64,000 nt of DNA from Sipunculus nudus (taxonomy: Eukaryota > Annelida > Sipuncula > Golfingiida > Sipunculidae): the NCBI GenBank assembly GCA_026874595.1, contig CM049310.1, positions 30,629,558 through 30,693,557 on the forward strand. The letters are read 5' to 3'. The stretch's first letter is position 1, and every line of letters starts with the position of its first letter. Positions 25,759 through 37,250 of this stretch are shown one piece after another. Under the pieces are notes generated by a model. The model was not told the DNA's origin. It saw only the letters and a list, made by a program, of their open reading frames with translations, and did not search any database. The translations under genes were made by a program, and so were the position numbers.

Positions 25759-25831
25759 AGTAATCGTGGTCTGGATGAAGAAGGATGGCCAGTGGTACAT
25801 GCTTTTTGACACGTTCAACGAGGGCTGCTGA
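25759..25831 (+). CDS. NTF2-like gene, exon 4 and stop
   Basis: The acceptor is TTTTTATTGAAG at 25758. The first base completes an AAA codon (phase 2). It encodes VIVVWMKKDGQWYMLFDTFN and then EGC followed by TGA at 25829-25831. The VVW.K.DG.W....D.FN pattern is the last strand pair of NTF2-like proteins. No clear AATAAA was found within 500 nt. Confidence 0.88.
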
Positions 25832-26545
25832 AGATTAACGACAGAAAAATCATCACCAGATAAAAGGCAACACTGAAGGCTTCAAAAGACAATGAACTTA
25901 CCATGAATGAAACTACCAAGAGTCACAGACAATGCAAATTACTGTGAAACCATCCCCACGCAATGTGTGGTTTTGCCGACAAAAACTGTGGCGCAATTGT
26001 CCCCCGGCATCAGTGCAGATAGGCCCTTATTTCATTTTCTGGTACGCAAGCAGTATTTTATACCATCATTTTTAGAGATAAATAGGAAATGCTTTCACCG
26101 TAATGAGCAAAACGTTGCAAGACGAATGATATGCTTAAATTACTAACACGACACGACACATTTTTCCCTGGATTTTTACTAATTTTGCTTTTTCCTTCTG
26201 AAGTGCTGAAAAGGATTTGGCATGTTTTTTTACAATATAAAATCATATTATCACTGCAGTATGTACTTCTTTCATCACTTAGCTTGACGAGGCAGATAAT
26301 AGCAATATTTCTAATCTGACGCCACGTCAAACGTATCATTTTCAATCCAAATTTCATCGCCCCCTACAGGGCAGTGACCTTGCTTTAAAAACAGGGATAA
26401 CAAATATTTCATCATGTAATGTTCAGGCGCCCCGTATCGGTCACTATCCCTTGTTAACTTTGTTATTAATGTGATATACATAGCATTGCTTTCTTTTAGA
26501 GAGCATAAGCCGAATTGCCATGATAAGGACTTTCATTATATATGT
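25832..26545. other. 3' UTR and intergenic, nothing recognised
   Basis: AT-rich sequence following the stop of the NTF2-like gene. No confident poly(A) signal, RNA gene or repeat was seen. Confidence 0.45.
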
Positions 26546-26547
26546 AA

Positions 26548-26762
26548 ACTTTATTTATTGTACATGGATTGTACATCTAGGTATTATAACTAACACGAGG
26601 CACTCTCCGTGGCCGGATGTTAGCGCTCGGTAGTTGGTAAGGGTGGAGGAAACCAACCAACCTTGGACGGGCCACTACAACCCACTGTCATAGCCACGCC
26701 GGGACTCGAACCCGGGTCGCCAGGGTCGAGCGTTTTACCACTCAGCAGCCCAAGCCTCATTT
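26548..26762 (-). mobile_element. tRNA-derived SINE, apparently full length
   Basis: Read on the minus strand, it starts with a tRNA-like head: an A-box-like GCTGCTGAGTGGTAAAACG (rc of 26731-26752) and a perfect B box GGTTCGAGTCC (rc of 26702-26712) spaced as in tRNA. A ~130-bp body then ends in GAGTGCCTCGTGTTAGTT and an AATAAATAAAG tail. A second copy of the 3' part lies at 30895-30990 on the other strand. Confidence 0.82.
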
Positions 26763-28164
26763 TATAAAATTTTATATTCAAAGTTGTAAGTTAACAAAAT
26801 ATAAGAATACATATTGATGAGGCCACGGAACAAGGGCGCAGTGGTCCTTTTGGCCGTGATTCACCACTCGGAGGACATATCAATTTGGGACACAAGGTCT
26901 ACTTGGTGAAGTGAAGACTGTTCAACAAAGACAGTGAATAATTTTTTAACCCTTGCACATCAAAGAATTGCAATCAGACCAATGACACAATAGAAACACA
27001 TTGTGCATCCAGATCCAAATTTTAAACATTCGAAATCCGCTATCGTTGGACTGATTTCAGCGGTTCTTATAGCGTCATTTCGACCCCCTGGTATTACGAC
27101 CAGATTACTGGCGCCAGAGTGTCTTTACATCTAAGTCTGAGGAACACATTATAAGGCCTTATGAAGATGCAAACAGTTTTTTAACGCTTCTTGGTCTACA
27201 GGTACACTGCCAATCAACATAAATCAGACCAATCGTAAGCATGATTTGTGTACTTTCAAATAATACGAAATATGAGCGAGAAAAGTTCCGTTTTAATCCA
27301 GCACATTTGTAAATCCCTCGGCATGTTTGTTGAACTTATGAGCGCATGAACACAAGCATAGCTGGCACGGGTTACAGGACGCAGGCAGCTTGCAGGCGAT
27401 ACAGGAAATGACCCGTGTCCATGTAAACGGTGTTGTGAGCTCACATGTATTCTATTGTGTTAATTCATCATTCTTAGCATAATGTTGAGATTATGGGCCG
27501 TTTACCATAATATGAATGCAACCTGATGCAAGACCATTGCGATACATTCCTCAATATAACTTGTATCACGACTCGAGTAGGCTTACCAGCCTAATCACCC
27601 GATTGCCTACTGAGACGGGTTGACACGGCTACGGTTCTGGCACAGGGTTAAGAATCTGATTAAATCAGGTACAACCACAGTGTATAACCACTGCGTGAGG
27701 AGCGCACGTACAATCGCTAATCTGAAATTTTGTTTCCTTAAGGATATACTGTTAGTTTTCTGGTCTCCGAGTGTATTATAAACTTTCAGGACCTTAGGCT
27801 TGCTCTGATTCCTAATTACTGCCTTAATTTTCAGAATAATTCAAGCCGTCAAGCCTTGTGATCACCGTAAGTCTTAAGAATAACGCTTGAAGCTACGTTT
27901 AGTTGGCATTTGATATGCGGATTGATCGAGTGGCATGCGGTATTCAGATTGCGGTATAAAAATACGTGGGTTATTTCCTTGGAGGGTGATAAAATAATGC
28001 GGTTTGCGGTCGGGGAGGTTACACCCGTAACCTGAATTCGTAGATGAAAAATACGTTAACCAGGCACATGGTTGCGATACCGCGAGGTCTGCGGACCAAA
28101 TGTCCATATAGGTAATTTCATTTTCCCCAGTGTCTCTTATCCCGAAATCTGCACACTGCACGGC
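26763..28164. other. intergenic, nothing firm
   Basis: A minus-strand open frame at 27874-28179 (101 codons, beginning MNILLAVQCADFG) has reasonable amino acid composition but no recognised family or splice context, so it is not called. Confidence 0.4.
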
Positions 28165-28241
28165 AAGCAAAATATTCAATACAATAGGTAATGCCCAACA
28201 AGATATTCAGTAAAACGGGTAATTCCCAACAAAATATTCAA
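28165..28241. repeat. ~31-bp tandem repeat, left part (interrupted array)
   Basis: Units of AATATTCAATACAATAGG followed by TAATTCCCAACAA. The array stops at the transposon end at 28242 and resumes at 32599. Confidence 0.85.
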
Positions 28242-28773
28242 TAGGGGACTGCATCGTTGTTGTTTTCATCCGGGCTACTGCTGGCCTGGTCAGAGGCTGG
28301 TAGGCAAAAGCCAATACCTATTATAAGTAGGTCATCCTTTGTGTACTAGATACATTTGTTATCAGTATCTCTCCATTACTTGTTCCAGTAATTTTATGCC
28401 CTATTCAGTTTGTTTGCAAATTAGTTAATGCATCAAAGTATATTGTATGCATCAAAGTATACACAATGTTAGTGATTATATAGTGGTCAGCTTTCAATTC
28501 TGGACCCTCACAGCATGACAAATGGTTGAACAGATGATGTAAAAGTATAGCTAGACACCAAAAGAGGCCATGTCATTAAATCCTCATCTGTTTCATTAGC
28601 CTGTACAATACACCAACCAAAGACAGCTTACTGGTGAGTCTCTGGTGGGCTACAATAATATTAAATCTGAATGTGCAGGCCTTATGGTACCACCCAATAG
28701 AGAAATGTAGCCGAGTTCGTTTTATGCACAATCTCCTGTCTTAGGTTTCAGAAGTTTTGTCTCATGCAGGAAA

Positions 28774-29027
28774 GTGTGTAAACATTTTCTCATATTTCAT
28801 TATTGATCTCAAAACTACTGCTCTTGGACCCCTTAAACATACCCCCCCCCCCACCCAAATATTTGTATTGGGTTGGTAATTATATCTTTTAAAATTATGG
28901 ATTTTTTTGTTTTCAAATATGAAATGTAAAAAGAAGTTTAAGTTATCAATAATAAAAAAATGTGTGTAAACATTTTCTCATATTTCAATATTGATCTCAA
29001 AACTACTGCTCTGGGACCCCTTAAACA
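28774..29027. repeat. internal direct duplication in the TIR element
   Basis: GTGTGTAAACATTTTCTCAT...CTCAAAACTACTGCTC...ACCCCTTAAACA occurs at 28774-28840 and again at 28960-29027. Confidence 0.85.
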
Positions 29028-30894
29028 AAAATATTCTGAAAGCTGAGAATAATATATGCACTCTTTCAAAGGTCGACGTTATATAGATTTTAGAATGTGT
29101 TTCATATAATTCCTTAAAATATATATATATATTATATACATAAATAAATATAAACCTATAGGTGACACACTTAATAAACAGGTGTTGACTTTCTAAATTA
29201 CAGTTTTCTTTCTTATAATAATATGATATGAACAAATAAAAAATAATTAAAAAAATAAAAAGTAGTTATATTTAAATATGAAACAAAAATACAATATTTA
29301 TCTTAAATAAAAAAGTAAAAATGTTTGAATTTTAAATGAGAAAATTAGGATGGTAATTATAACTTTTAAAATTATGAATTTATTCTATATTTAAATATGA
29401 AATGTAAAATAATAATTACATGTATCATCAATTATGGGCATACATGTTAGGTAAAATAAAAAAAAATTTAAGGCATTATTTTTTAGGTACTGTTGAAATG
29501 AAATCTTTTTTATATTTAATGGCGGAAAAAAATGATCTTAATGTAAACAGTTTAAAGTATATAAAATCAATAAAAGTTAAATAATTCTACACATGAACTG
29601 TCTTTGTATATAAATAAATTCTAATAATACTGAAACAAATAAACCATATCATGAGCCATGACGCTACAAACCCTGTCATTCAGGTGAAAAGAGCCTTTTG
29701 AAGGCAAGCCGTTATAATGATTTCCTAATAAACAGATGACTGAAATGATTTTTGTTGTTATCAGTGCAAGTATTAGAAGGCTTTGATTGCAAATATTAAA
29801 CGTATTAACATTAAATGTGCTTTGTGACTGAACATATAAGCTTTCAGAGTATGCGTATATAGAAGGGTGGAAGTCCCCCCACCTGACCTGACTTTGTTTC
29901 AGTTTTTCCTTTGCATGGAACAATCTAATGCTTTAATACCCCCTAAAGTATACATTTTCTAAAAGCTAAGAAAATTCTCTATTGTTTGGTGATAATAAAC
30001 TTTATTTCCGAGGAACAGGTTTGAATTTGTAAGAATTTTAATTTAATTTTAATTTTTAACAAAAAATCGTTTATTCCAGCACAACTAAAGCAGATACAGA
30101 AAAGCTTCTTAAATAAATCGAGAATTTAGATAATAATCCCCTGGCATTTTTTTGTTTTGAGAGTTAAGTTTAAAAATTACGATTTTACAGAGTATTTAAT
30201 TTTGAAATCTTCACAAATCATTTCATTTTTCACTTTTACCTTAATTAAATCCTTCAAATTTAGTATAGGCGTAACATAAAAAAAATGCTTTTTAGAAGAC
30301 ATATTAACAATTATATATCTCAAAGATGGTATGTTTCGAACAAGTGATTACTGAGAAATAACGCTCTAAAGATAAGGTGTTCAGGTGAAATGATGTTTCG
30401 AGAAAATGGCCAAAAACTATATTCGTAGAGATCATTCGTCCTACACATGTAACTAACCACAACTACATGTTGACAGTCACATGAATTTGGTCAAGACGGT
30501 GGTTCTTATCAAACCATGCTATAATAACATGGATTAATTGACTATTTTGCTTTAAAAACGTATTAAAACGATAAAAGTTTGTCATGTCACACCAGCGACT
30601 TGTCAAACACCACGTACATGGACTTCAGTTCCTGGAGCCTACAGTTTTGGCCGAGTGCCAAGGTGCGCTGAGCACTCGACAACTGGGACCTATGGCTGAA
30701 AAGGTGCATAGCCGGGCATTATAGGTGACCGCGTGTTTACACAGGAACAAGGGGAGCGGGATCTATGGCCATTCAAGGAGAACGAAGATTGATTTACTTA
30801 TCACGGTTTACATACATTATAGGTATTTGGGAGTTGACAATAGAGACGAGTTTATAACGATCATACAAAACTCGTATAAAATAAATTATATATT

Positions 30895-30990
30895 TACCGA
30901 CTACCGAGCGCAAACATCCGTGTCATGGAGAGTGCCTCGTATTAGTTATTATAAATAGTTGTACAATCCATGTAAAATAAATCAACTTTA
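30895..30990 (+). mobile_element. SINE 3' fragment
   Basis: ACCGAGCGCAAACATCCG, GAGAGTGCCTCGTATTAGTT, TACAATCCATGTAAAATAAA: the same order as the 3' half of the SINE at 26.55-26.76 kb, on the opposite strand. The tRNA-like head is missing. It sits inside the 28.2-32.6 kb element. Confidence 0.75.
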
Positions 30991-31081
30991 TATTTAAATC
31001 TCGCATACACATACGTCATATGTGAAATCTGGACTTATTGTTTATTGGAGGGAAGTACAACAGCGGCTGAAAATAGCGCAT

Positions 31082-31290
31082 TTAGTTGATAACACTGCCA
31101 AATGGATAGGTGTCGGCCTCCGCTTTTCCTTCATGCGTAAACGTAGAGATGCCGTCATCTGACGATTCATCGTTGCCGCCCATCAGTTTGATCAAGGAAG
31201 TAGGTTCGGCCCGCTGAGACTTCTTGATATCATTCAACTGCTGCTGTTTTAAAGTGGCATTCGGGATTTGCGTCATCGGCCCCTCGTAGT
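31082..31290 (-). CDS. possible terminal exon, unknown protein
   Basis: An open frame of ~65 codons on the minus strand, including TQIPNATLKQQQLNDIKK, TSLIKLMGGNDESSDDG and EGKAEADTYPFGSVIN, then a stop at 31082-31084. AATAAA follows 36 nt later (rc of 31041-31046). The composition is protein-like and hydrophilic, with an acidic stretch. There is a possible weak acceptor near 31290. No family was recognised, and it may be chance or a fragment of the surrounding transposon. Confidence 0.22.
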
Positions 31291-32291
31291 TTCGTTTGGT
31301 ATTGGCTTAATATTTATTTGTTGCGGTGTTGACAGTATGAATATCATAAACGTTATGGTTGGGATATGAAGCAGCTTTTTATAAAGTAATTTTACGTATC
31401 TGTCGATAGTCTCAGGATATAGCAGAAATAACATGATGTCAAGTAATTTTTGTTTCGACGTAACATACCCAACAAAAGACAGAAAGGCCAATGACACTAA
31501 CAGATCATTCACAAGGACGGGTTTGTTGGCACACTAATTAGCTAGAGTTAGGGTTGCTCTCCAACGCTTTTCAGATGTATGCTCAGCTAATTAGATTGGG
31601 CAAACAAACGTCGACCGTCAGTACTTGCCAACTCCTGCACGGAGGTACTTGGCCCATGCATTAATTAAATTCTTGCACCTCGCGATTGGCTGAATGATCC
31701 AGGTGAGGGCTGGGTGCAGAGTGATTGACAGGCCTGTGGCAGGGCTGGAGTTAGTTTACAAACACCCTGTCAACACATCACGGTGTTTACTGAATAGAAA
31801 TTACCCTTTCCCACAAAACGCAACCGGCGACCCAAAATGTGCTCAGCTGCATTAGATCCGCCCAGTATCCAATATTACGTATACCTTTTATTGAAAAAAA
31901 AACACATCAATTTTTAGGGTTTTGACCAGTCCTGCTACCTTAATTAAGTAAAGATTCACAAAATATTACAATTAATGAATATAACTTTATATACGTTAAC
32001 ACATTGACTATCATTGGTTTGCAGTTTGTTTGGCAGTAATAACTTGGTACTATATTAAGAGTTATGCAGGGGCACTTTGAAACTTTTGACAGAAGGCTGA
32101 CAATTTGGCTACAAAGGGGTGAAAATATAGATATGCCATTACAACACCTGTATCAGGCTTGATCATACTCCATGTGGTGTAGCATAAAGATATCAGTTAC
32201 AGGATATAAGGCAATTAACTAGTGATTCTCTGATGAAGCATTTTTAGGGTCAATTAAGAAAATTGAGGCTGTAATAAGTGTGTGTCTGCAG

Positions 32292-32402
32292 GTGGATCTA
32301 TTTGGCCCTTTGTAAATATAGACCCAGCAGGCAGCCTAAAGAAGCTTGGACTAAGTCCCTTTTGCTGCGGACTCTCAAATCCTACAGCTGTACAGCTCAT
32401 TG
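32292..32402 (+). CDS. possible internal exon near the right end of the TIR element
   Basis: Flanked by TGTGTCTGCAG and G|GTAAAT. It is 111 nt, open in one frame with phase 1 on both sides, encoding GSIWPFVNIDPAGSLKKLGL then SPFCCGLSNPTAVQLI. It could be a transposase exon or a captured host exon. No family was recognised. Confidence 0.22.
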
Positions 32403-32598
32403 GTAAATTATCTTGCAATTAATTTGATAAGACTGACATATTAAATGTAGAATGCAAACAATATAGTTATAGAACATAGAATAAGCCCACAGAGGAAGAA
32501 GTGCAACTGATACAGTCAACATCCCTAAGTGTTTTGCCTACCAGCACTGCACGTGCTGCTAAATCACGTGGTCTCTGACGTCACGATGCAGTCCCCTA

Positions 32599-32785
32599 TA
32601 CAATAGGTAATTCCTAACAAAATATTCAATACAATAAGAAATTTCCAACAAAATATATAAATCAATAGGTAATTCCCGATTAAATATTAAATACAATAGG
32701 TAAATCCCAACAAAATATTCAATAAATAGGAAAATCTAAAAAAAAAATATTCAATAAATTAAGTAATTCCAACAAAATATTCAGA
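32599..32785. repeat. ~31-bp tandem repeat, right part
   Basis: Five to six units with CAATAGGTAATTCC and AACAAAATATTCAA, continuous with the array left of 28242 once the TIR element is removed. Confidence 0.88.
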
Positions 32786-35700
32786 ATAACCCTACGAACG
32801 GCCTTCTTGACAGAGATGTTTCAATTGTTTTCTGGCCTTTTCCATCCAAAACAAGCATACGATATTTAGGCGCATTGCGCATGCTCGTAAAAGGTGGATT
32901 AAGAAAAAATAAAGGTTCATAATTTTGTTGAATTGGTCTAGTCATTGAAATGCTTCAAGCAGATGGGACAAAAAGATGATAAGGCACTAGAAAAAAACAA
33001 CCCACACTTCCGCCAAAATAATCAATTGGTTTGTTTTGGTTTTAGGAAAATTTCCTTTTTGTGATCGTAAGTAAAATAAAATAGGATAAAACAGATAGAA
33101 ATCTTTTATGTCTACATCTTCAAGAATTTAATTATGGGATGGTCCCTGGCTGTGACGCAACCCTGCTAAAGCTGAGGACTTAGTAATTGGCTAATAAACG
33201 CAACGCTGTAAAGATTATGATTGAAGATAAGCTAAATAAACGAGTAAATTTTTTCCTGGTGCTTTTGGGGTATTCAGTCTCTTCTCAAAATGAACAACAT
33301 ATCTTGAGGGAAAATACAACAAGACTTGTAAGTATTGCAGGCAGAACTACTGTAACTGAAATTCCTGTGTATCTATGCACTGAGAAGATTAGCCTGGATT
33401 TTGCATAATCTTTAAAGTGTAGTATGAATTATGCATGTATCATACATTTTACCACCTGAATAAAAAACCTTTAGCACTTGAAATTTTAACTTGAGAGACA
33501 AAGGCAGTACTTAGATTTTGTAATCACAAAGGTAGTTGTCCGAAACTTATGATAGCTTTGATACTCCCCGGAAAGGAAAGTGATCAGTCTGACAGGATAC
33601 ACTTCAGAACCGGAACAGGAAACAGATCAGGTCAGTGCTGTTTTGTGGGCATCGTCATGTGATCAATATCATGCGAGTGAGGCAGATCATATTTATAGTA
33701 TAGGGATCTAACATTCACTCACATAAGACTAAAAGCTTTCACTATTTTTCAAACATTGAGCTCAAATCAGACTGTAATCTTCAAGTAGCTTTCAAACTTT
33801 GAGTAATACCTTCGAATGTAAACAATATTGTTTCTTAGTTTTCTGATAGAGTCATCAAATATTGGAAATTTAGTAAAAGATGCTTTCCGGGAACGTTCAT
33901 GTTGCAGAAGTACACTCCCTGACTATAACATAATCTTTATCACTTTATAATGTAAGGCGTCACCATGTCTGTTCTTCCTCTGGCATATATTACCGTTTCT
34001 CTTGTGGTCTACACTCTAAGAAAAATGGGTTCCAGCTAGAACCTAAAAGGGTTCTGCAGAGTGGACTGAGTGGGGAACCTTTTTTTTATTAAGTTGTAAA
34101 GATCCACACGTGAAACATGTGCAAAAGCCAAAAAAAAGCACTGACATATGTATGCACCTAAATAATATAACTGGGCATTTGCGATACGGAGTTCATGAAC
34201 ACCTCACAGCATAAAATGAAATATAAATGCTTAAAATAAGGATTTTGGTGAGGAAAACAAGCATCAAAATTATGAATAATATCCATTTAGAATGTAACAA
34301 ATTCGATGTAGGGAAAATTGAACTGGTCATTCTTGTGCTAATATGCCTGTCGAATGGAAACATATTGATACCTTCCGTAATCGTTGGTAAACATTAGAAA
34401 CCTCAGTATAGGCCTAATATTAAAACATAATTTGACACCTTCAGATAAATTATTAATGTCTTTTTACGTAACATTTGAGACATGGAAGATCTGGTATGAA
34501 GGTCATATTCATTTGTACCTTGAGACAAATACTCTCACAAACAGGTAAAAAACATAAATATATGTTACATTTTTTTTTTAATATCATTTGTTATAATACT
34601 GTAAATGTTCAGACTGATTGAAAAACCATGTCATCCAAGTGCCATAGTGGACCCGATACCTTTTCAATACTATTACAGTCAGTCTCAGGTATCAACTAAA
34701 GACTGAAGACTGTTAAAGTATCACTGAAAACTATTACAGTATCACTGAAAGCTGTAACAGTATCACTGAAAGCAGCCCTTTCCAGAAAATATCGAATCCC
34801 AACAGTTAGTCCTTTCAGAGTAGGGCCGCGTCTTTTAAAGGGTAATGGACACACAAGCAATTGTTTATTTTGGGTTACACTAATATCTGGATCAACACCC
34901 AGGTTCCGCAGACATGATAACGACTGTTTGCTAATACACCTCATACAAACGATGAGGGTAAGATGCATTGTGCCTAGAGATATATATAGCGTATACCGGA
35001 TAAACATACCTAGCCTTGGTCGTTAACTCATTTCCAGGAATTATTTATTTGACTAATTGATATGATATGACGTAGTTCAGTAGCCTAGAGTTTAGAGTGA
35101 AGGGATCAACTGGTTCAAGCCCTTGGTTACTACCACCCTGAATAAGAAACCCCCTTGCTTGCAGAAATATATACACCCCTTAGGACCTAAGGCCGCGTGA
35201 ATGTCCCTAGTCCTGTTAATGCATCTTTTAAGGCTGTCACGTAATGACGCGAGGCTGGTGGTTTTTGAAGTTTTATTTTTTCTACCGTGTTTGCACGGCT
35301 GACTTCAAAATAAAGACTTTTGGTCAAAGTAAAAAGTAAAAGTTACAGGGATCAGGTCTGTATCACGTCTCTCGGAGGATAACATTTGTACTCTTGTACC
35401 TGCGATATTTGACACTTCTTCAAAGAGGGGCCATTGAAGCGCTATTTATCGGGGACTATTTGAACTACACAGGGACCGGTTATATGATAGTAATACCACA
35501 GCCTAGATAAAGGTATTCAGGCACGGTGTTTGGTGATATATTACTTTAAAAATGATGAAATCCATGGCTAAAAAATGAGAATTTTTATACAAGGGACACC
35601 TTATGTATAACTTATTCGGGAAAGTTAAAAAAGTTTTTAAAATTAAAAAAGGAACCGGTTTTGAGGTTTCTGTTGATACTTAAATAAAACATAGCTTTGT

Positions 35701-36016
35701 TTTCATGTGCACGAATATGCGTTTGTGTGGATATTCATTAAAAATAGCTGTGTTTCGGTTCATGTGTATGCGTATATGCATGAACTGGTAGAAGTATACC
35801 GTGGTACAGTGAATATTGCAGGCCATCCCCCCTACAGCCACCTCCCCCCCCCCCCCCCCGAAAAAAAACCTTTAAAAACGTCCTTTTACGCTACCCGAGT
35901 CATGCAGATCATATCCTTAAAAATTACTCTCGCATTTATAGGCGCACATGAAAACACAGCTTTAAGATTTTACTGTCACGTTTATTGTGACATTCAACAG
36001 CTCGGTGAGCGCTTCA
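32786..36016. other. intergenic, minor repeats only
   Basis: A short ~23-bp tandem (ACTGAAAGCTGTAACAGTATC type) lies at 34690-34775. At 34020-34085 there is a GGTTCCAGCTAGAACC/GGGTTCT/GGGAACC motif that resembles one end of a MITE. A C run sits at 35844-35859. No gene was recognised. Confidence 0.5.
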
Positions 36017-36019
36017 TTA

Positions 36020-36307
36020 GGCCAAAAAGGTATGGTTCTCAGGCACTTTTTTCAGCAAAACCAGTGCGGGTGGGCGATATTGTTAATTTCTTTTATTTTA
36101 TGTTTCGATAAAAATGTCATATCATCAGGGAAAAGCATGAAAATAACAGAATTGTTTTGCTCAACAGGCGAAAGCACTACATAACAAAGGAAATCTTATT
36201 AAAATTGTATTATTTTATCTTGTTGAAAAAATAAAATATTTGATGCGGGGGGTTAAAACTGACGCGGGCGATACCTGAGAACCATACCTTTAATTTTTAT
36301 TTTGGCC
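36020..36307. mobile_element. MITE, 288 bp, TTA target duplication (PIF/Harbinger-like)
   Basis: The left end is GGCCAAAAAGGTATGGTTCT and the right end is its near-inverse, CCTTTAATTTTTATTTTGGCC without strict identity; AGGTATGGTTCTCAGG is shared exactly. Both are flanked by TTA (36017-36019, 36308-36310). GGGCGATA recurs inward of both arms. A 3-bp TTA duplication is typical of PIF/Harbinger elements. Confidence 0.82.
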
Positions 36308-36310
36308 TTA

Positions 36311-37250
36311 TGTATTAATTTTGTGTCAGTTCTGTCCTCAGGGAATTAGTTCAATAGCCGCGTGCTCTGTCCTCGTGTTTCACATGCACAGAAAACAAGC
36401 ATTTAAGCACAATAGGCGTCATTTATAACATTTATACTCTATTGTTATCCCTGTTCTCTTAGACACAATAGATCTTGGTAACTTGAGTAATTTTATTCTG
36501 GAAGAAACACTACAAGATCACCTCTTGCTGCCTGTTGTTCAGCCTGAATGCCTACAGGATTTCCCTTAAGCAAAAAGGAGACTCTGCCCGCCTCAAAATG
36601 TAGTTGTCCTTTTACAACCAACATATCTCAGTGTTTGTTATGTGCTATTGGACACCTGCAATCGTTTCCAATAATACAAGTTGTCAGAAAGAATAACCCA
36701 TTGATAAAGCTAGGAGTCGTCTTTTTCAGACATGTCACGTCAGTGCTCGAGTAATCAAAGTTGTGACGCCATCTGTTGTGTTTCACATGCTTTCAGCTCT
36801 ACATTAAGACATGAACGTTCACTAGCACACGGCTGACAGGGTCACGTGATATGGTACTGATATCTGGTGGTATAAATTTTATATGAACGTTAATATTTTG
36901 CTTACCCTCCAGCAAGAGAAATTTCAAATCCCCGAGATGTATTAACAAATTCAATTTTGTTTGTTAGGGATAAGGGAGGGCGCGGTGATAGAAGAGGACT
37001 GGGACCATGGTTCAAAAGGAGGGGGGGGGGGGGGGAGGGTCGGCAGCCTTACGTTATGAACAAATCATATTAGTAACTAGAATGTATTAAAATATAGCAC
37101 TTACGTTAGCCTTTATTTAATTATAAGTATAGTTTGAATGCTCAGCTGCAAAAGTTTTATCTGATATTTATATTATGGAGGCGATAACTCCCTCTGCCCC
37201 CTGCTTTCTTCACCAATCTGCTTCCTGCTTCCTAAAGCCTGAGTAAAATA
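36311..37250. other. intergenic, nothing recognised
   Basis: Only a G run (37021-37035) stands out. Confidence 0.5.

Larger units (their letters stand above)
11670..25831 (+). other. Gene model: NTF2/SnoaL-like small protein, four exons
   Basis: Exons are 11670-11679, 21085-21228, 22895-23045 and 25759-25831. They sum to 378 nt, or 125 residues plus a stop, which is the usual size of a single NTF2-like (SnoaL/DUF4440-type) fold. Junction phases are 1, 1 and 2 and match on both sides. The order of segments fits the fold: an N-terminal helix ending in KRNEEFSAFFAAKDFDGLVG, then the LYLPNAQLMPPG strand, then IKQFFENF, and finally the strand pairs GDMAVTRDRVI, VTFKGKVIVVWMKKDGQWYM and LFDTFNEGC. 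No signal peptide is present, so a cytosolic product is expected. Family members include steroid isomerase-like enzymes and scaffolds; the substrate is unknown. Introns 1 and 2 are loaded with retroelement debris. Confidence 0.75.
28242..32598. mobile_element. ~4.35-kb TIR element inserted in a tandem array
   Basis: The ends are exact inverted repeats: TAGGGGACTGCATCG at 28242, and its complement CGATGCAGTCCCCTA ending at 32598. Inside, GCTGGTAGGCAAAA occurs at the same distance (~53 bases) from each end, so the imperfect TIRs span about 66 bp. Deleting the element joins ATTCAA to TACAATAGG, exactly the array consensus. No transposase was recognised. The interior is AT-rich with duplicated segments (28774-28840 with 28960-29027; 28871-28920 with 29351-29405), a SINE fragment and one possible exon, so it is non-autonomous or decayed. 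The superfamily is unknown. Confidence 0.8.

Noticed and set aside
27874-28179. 101-codon minus-strand ORF
   Set aside because: Composition is plausible but there is no recognised family, no convincing splice sites and no repeatable support; kept only as a note.
30640-30720. tRNA-like or SINE head before the SINE fragment
   Set aside because: Has GC-rich inverted pieces (GAGTGCC/GAGCACTC) but no B box, and it is not contiguous with the SINE body at 30895.
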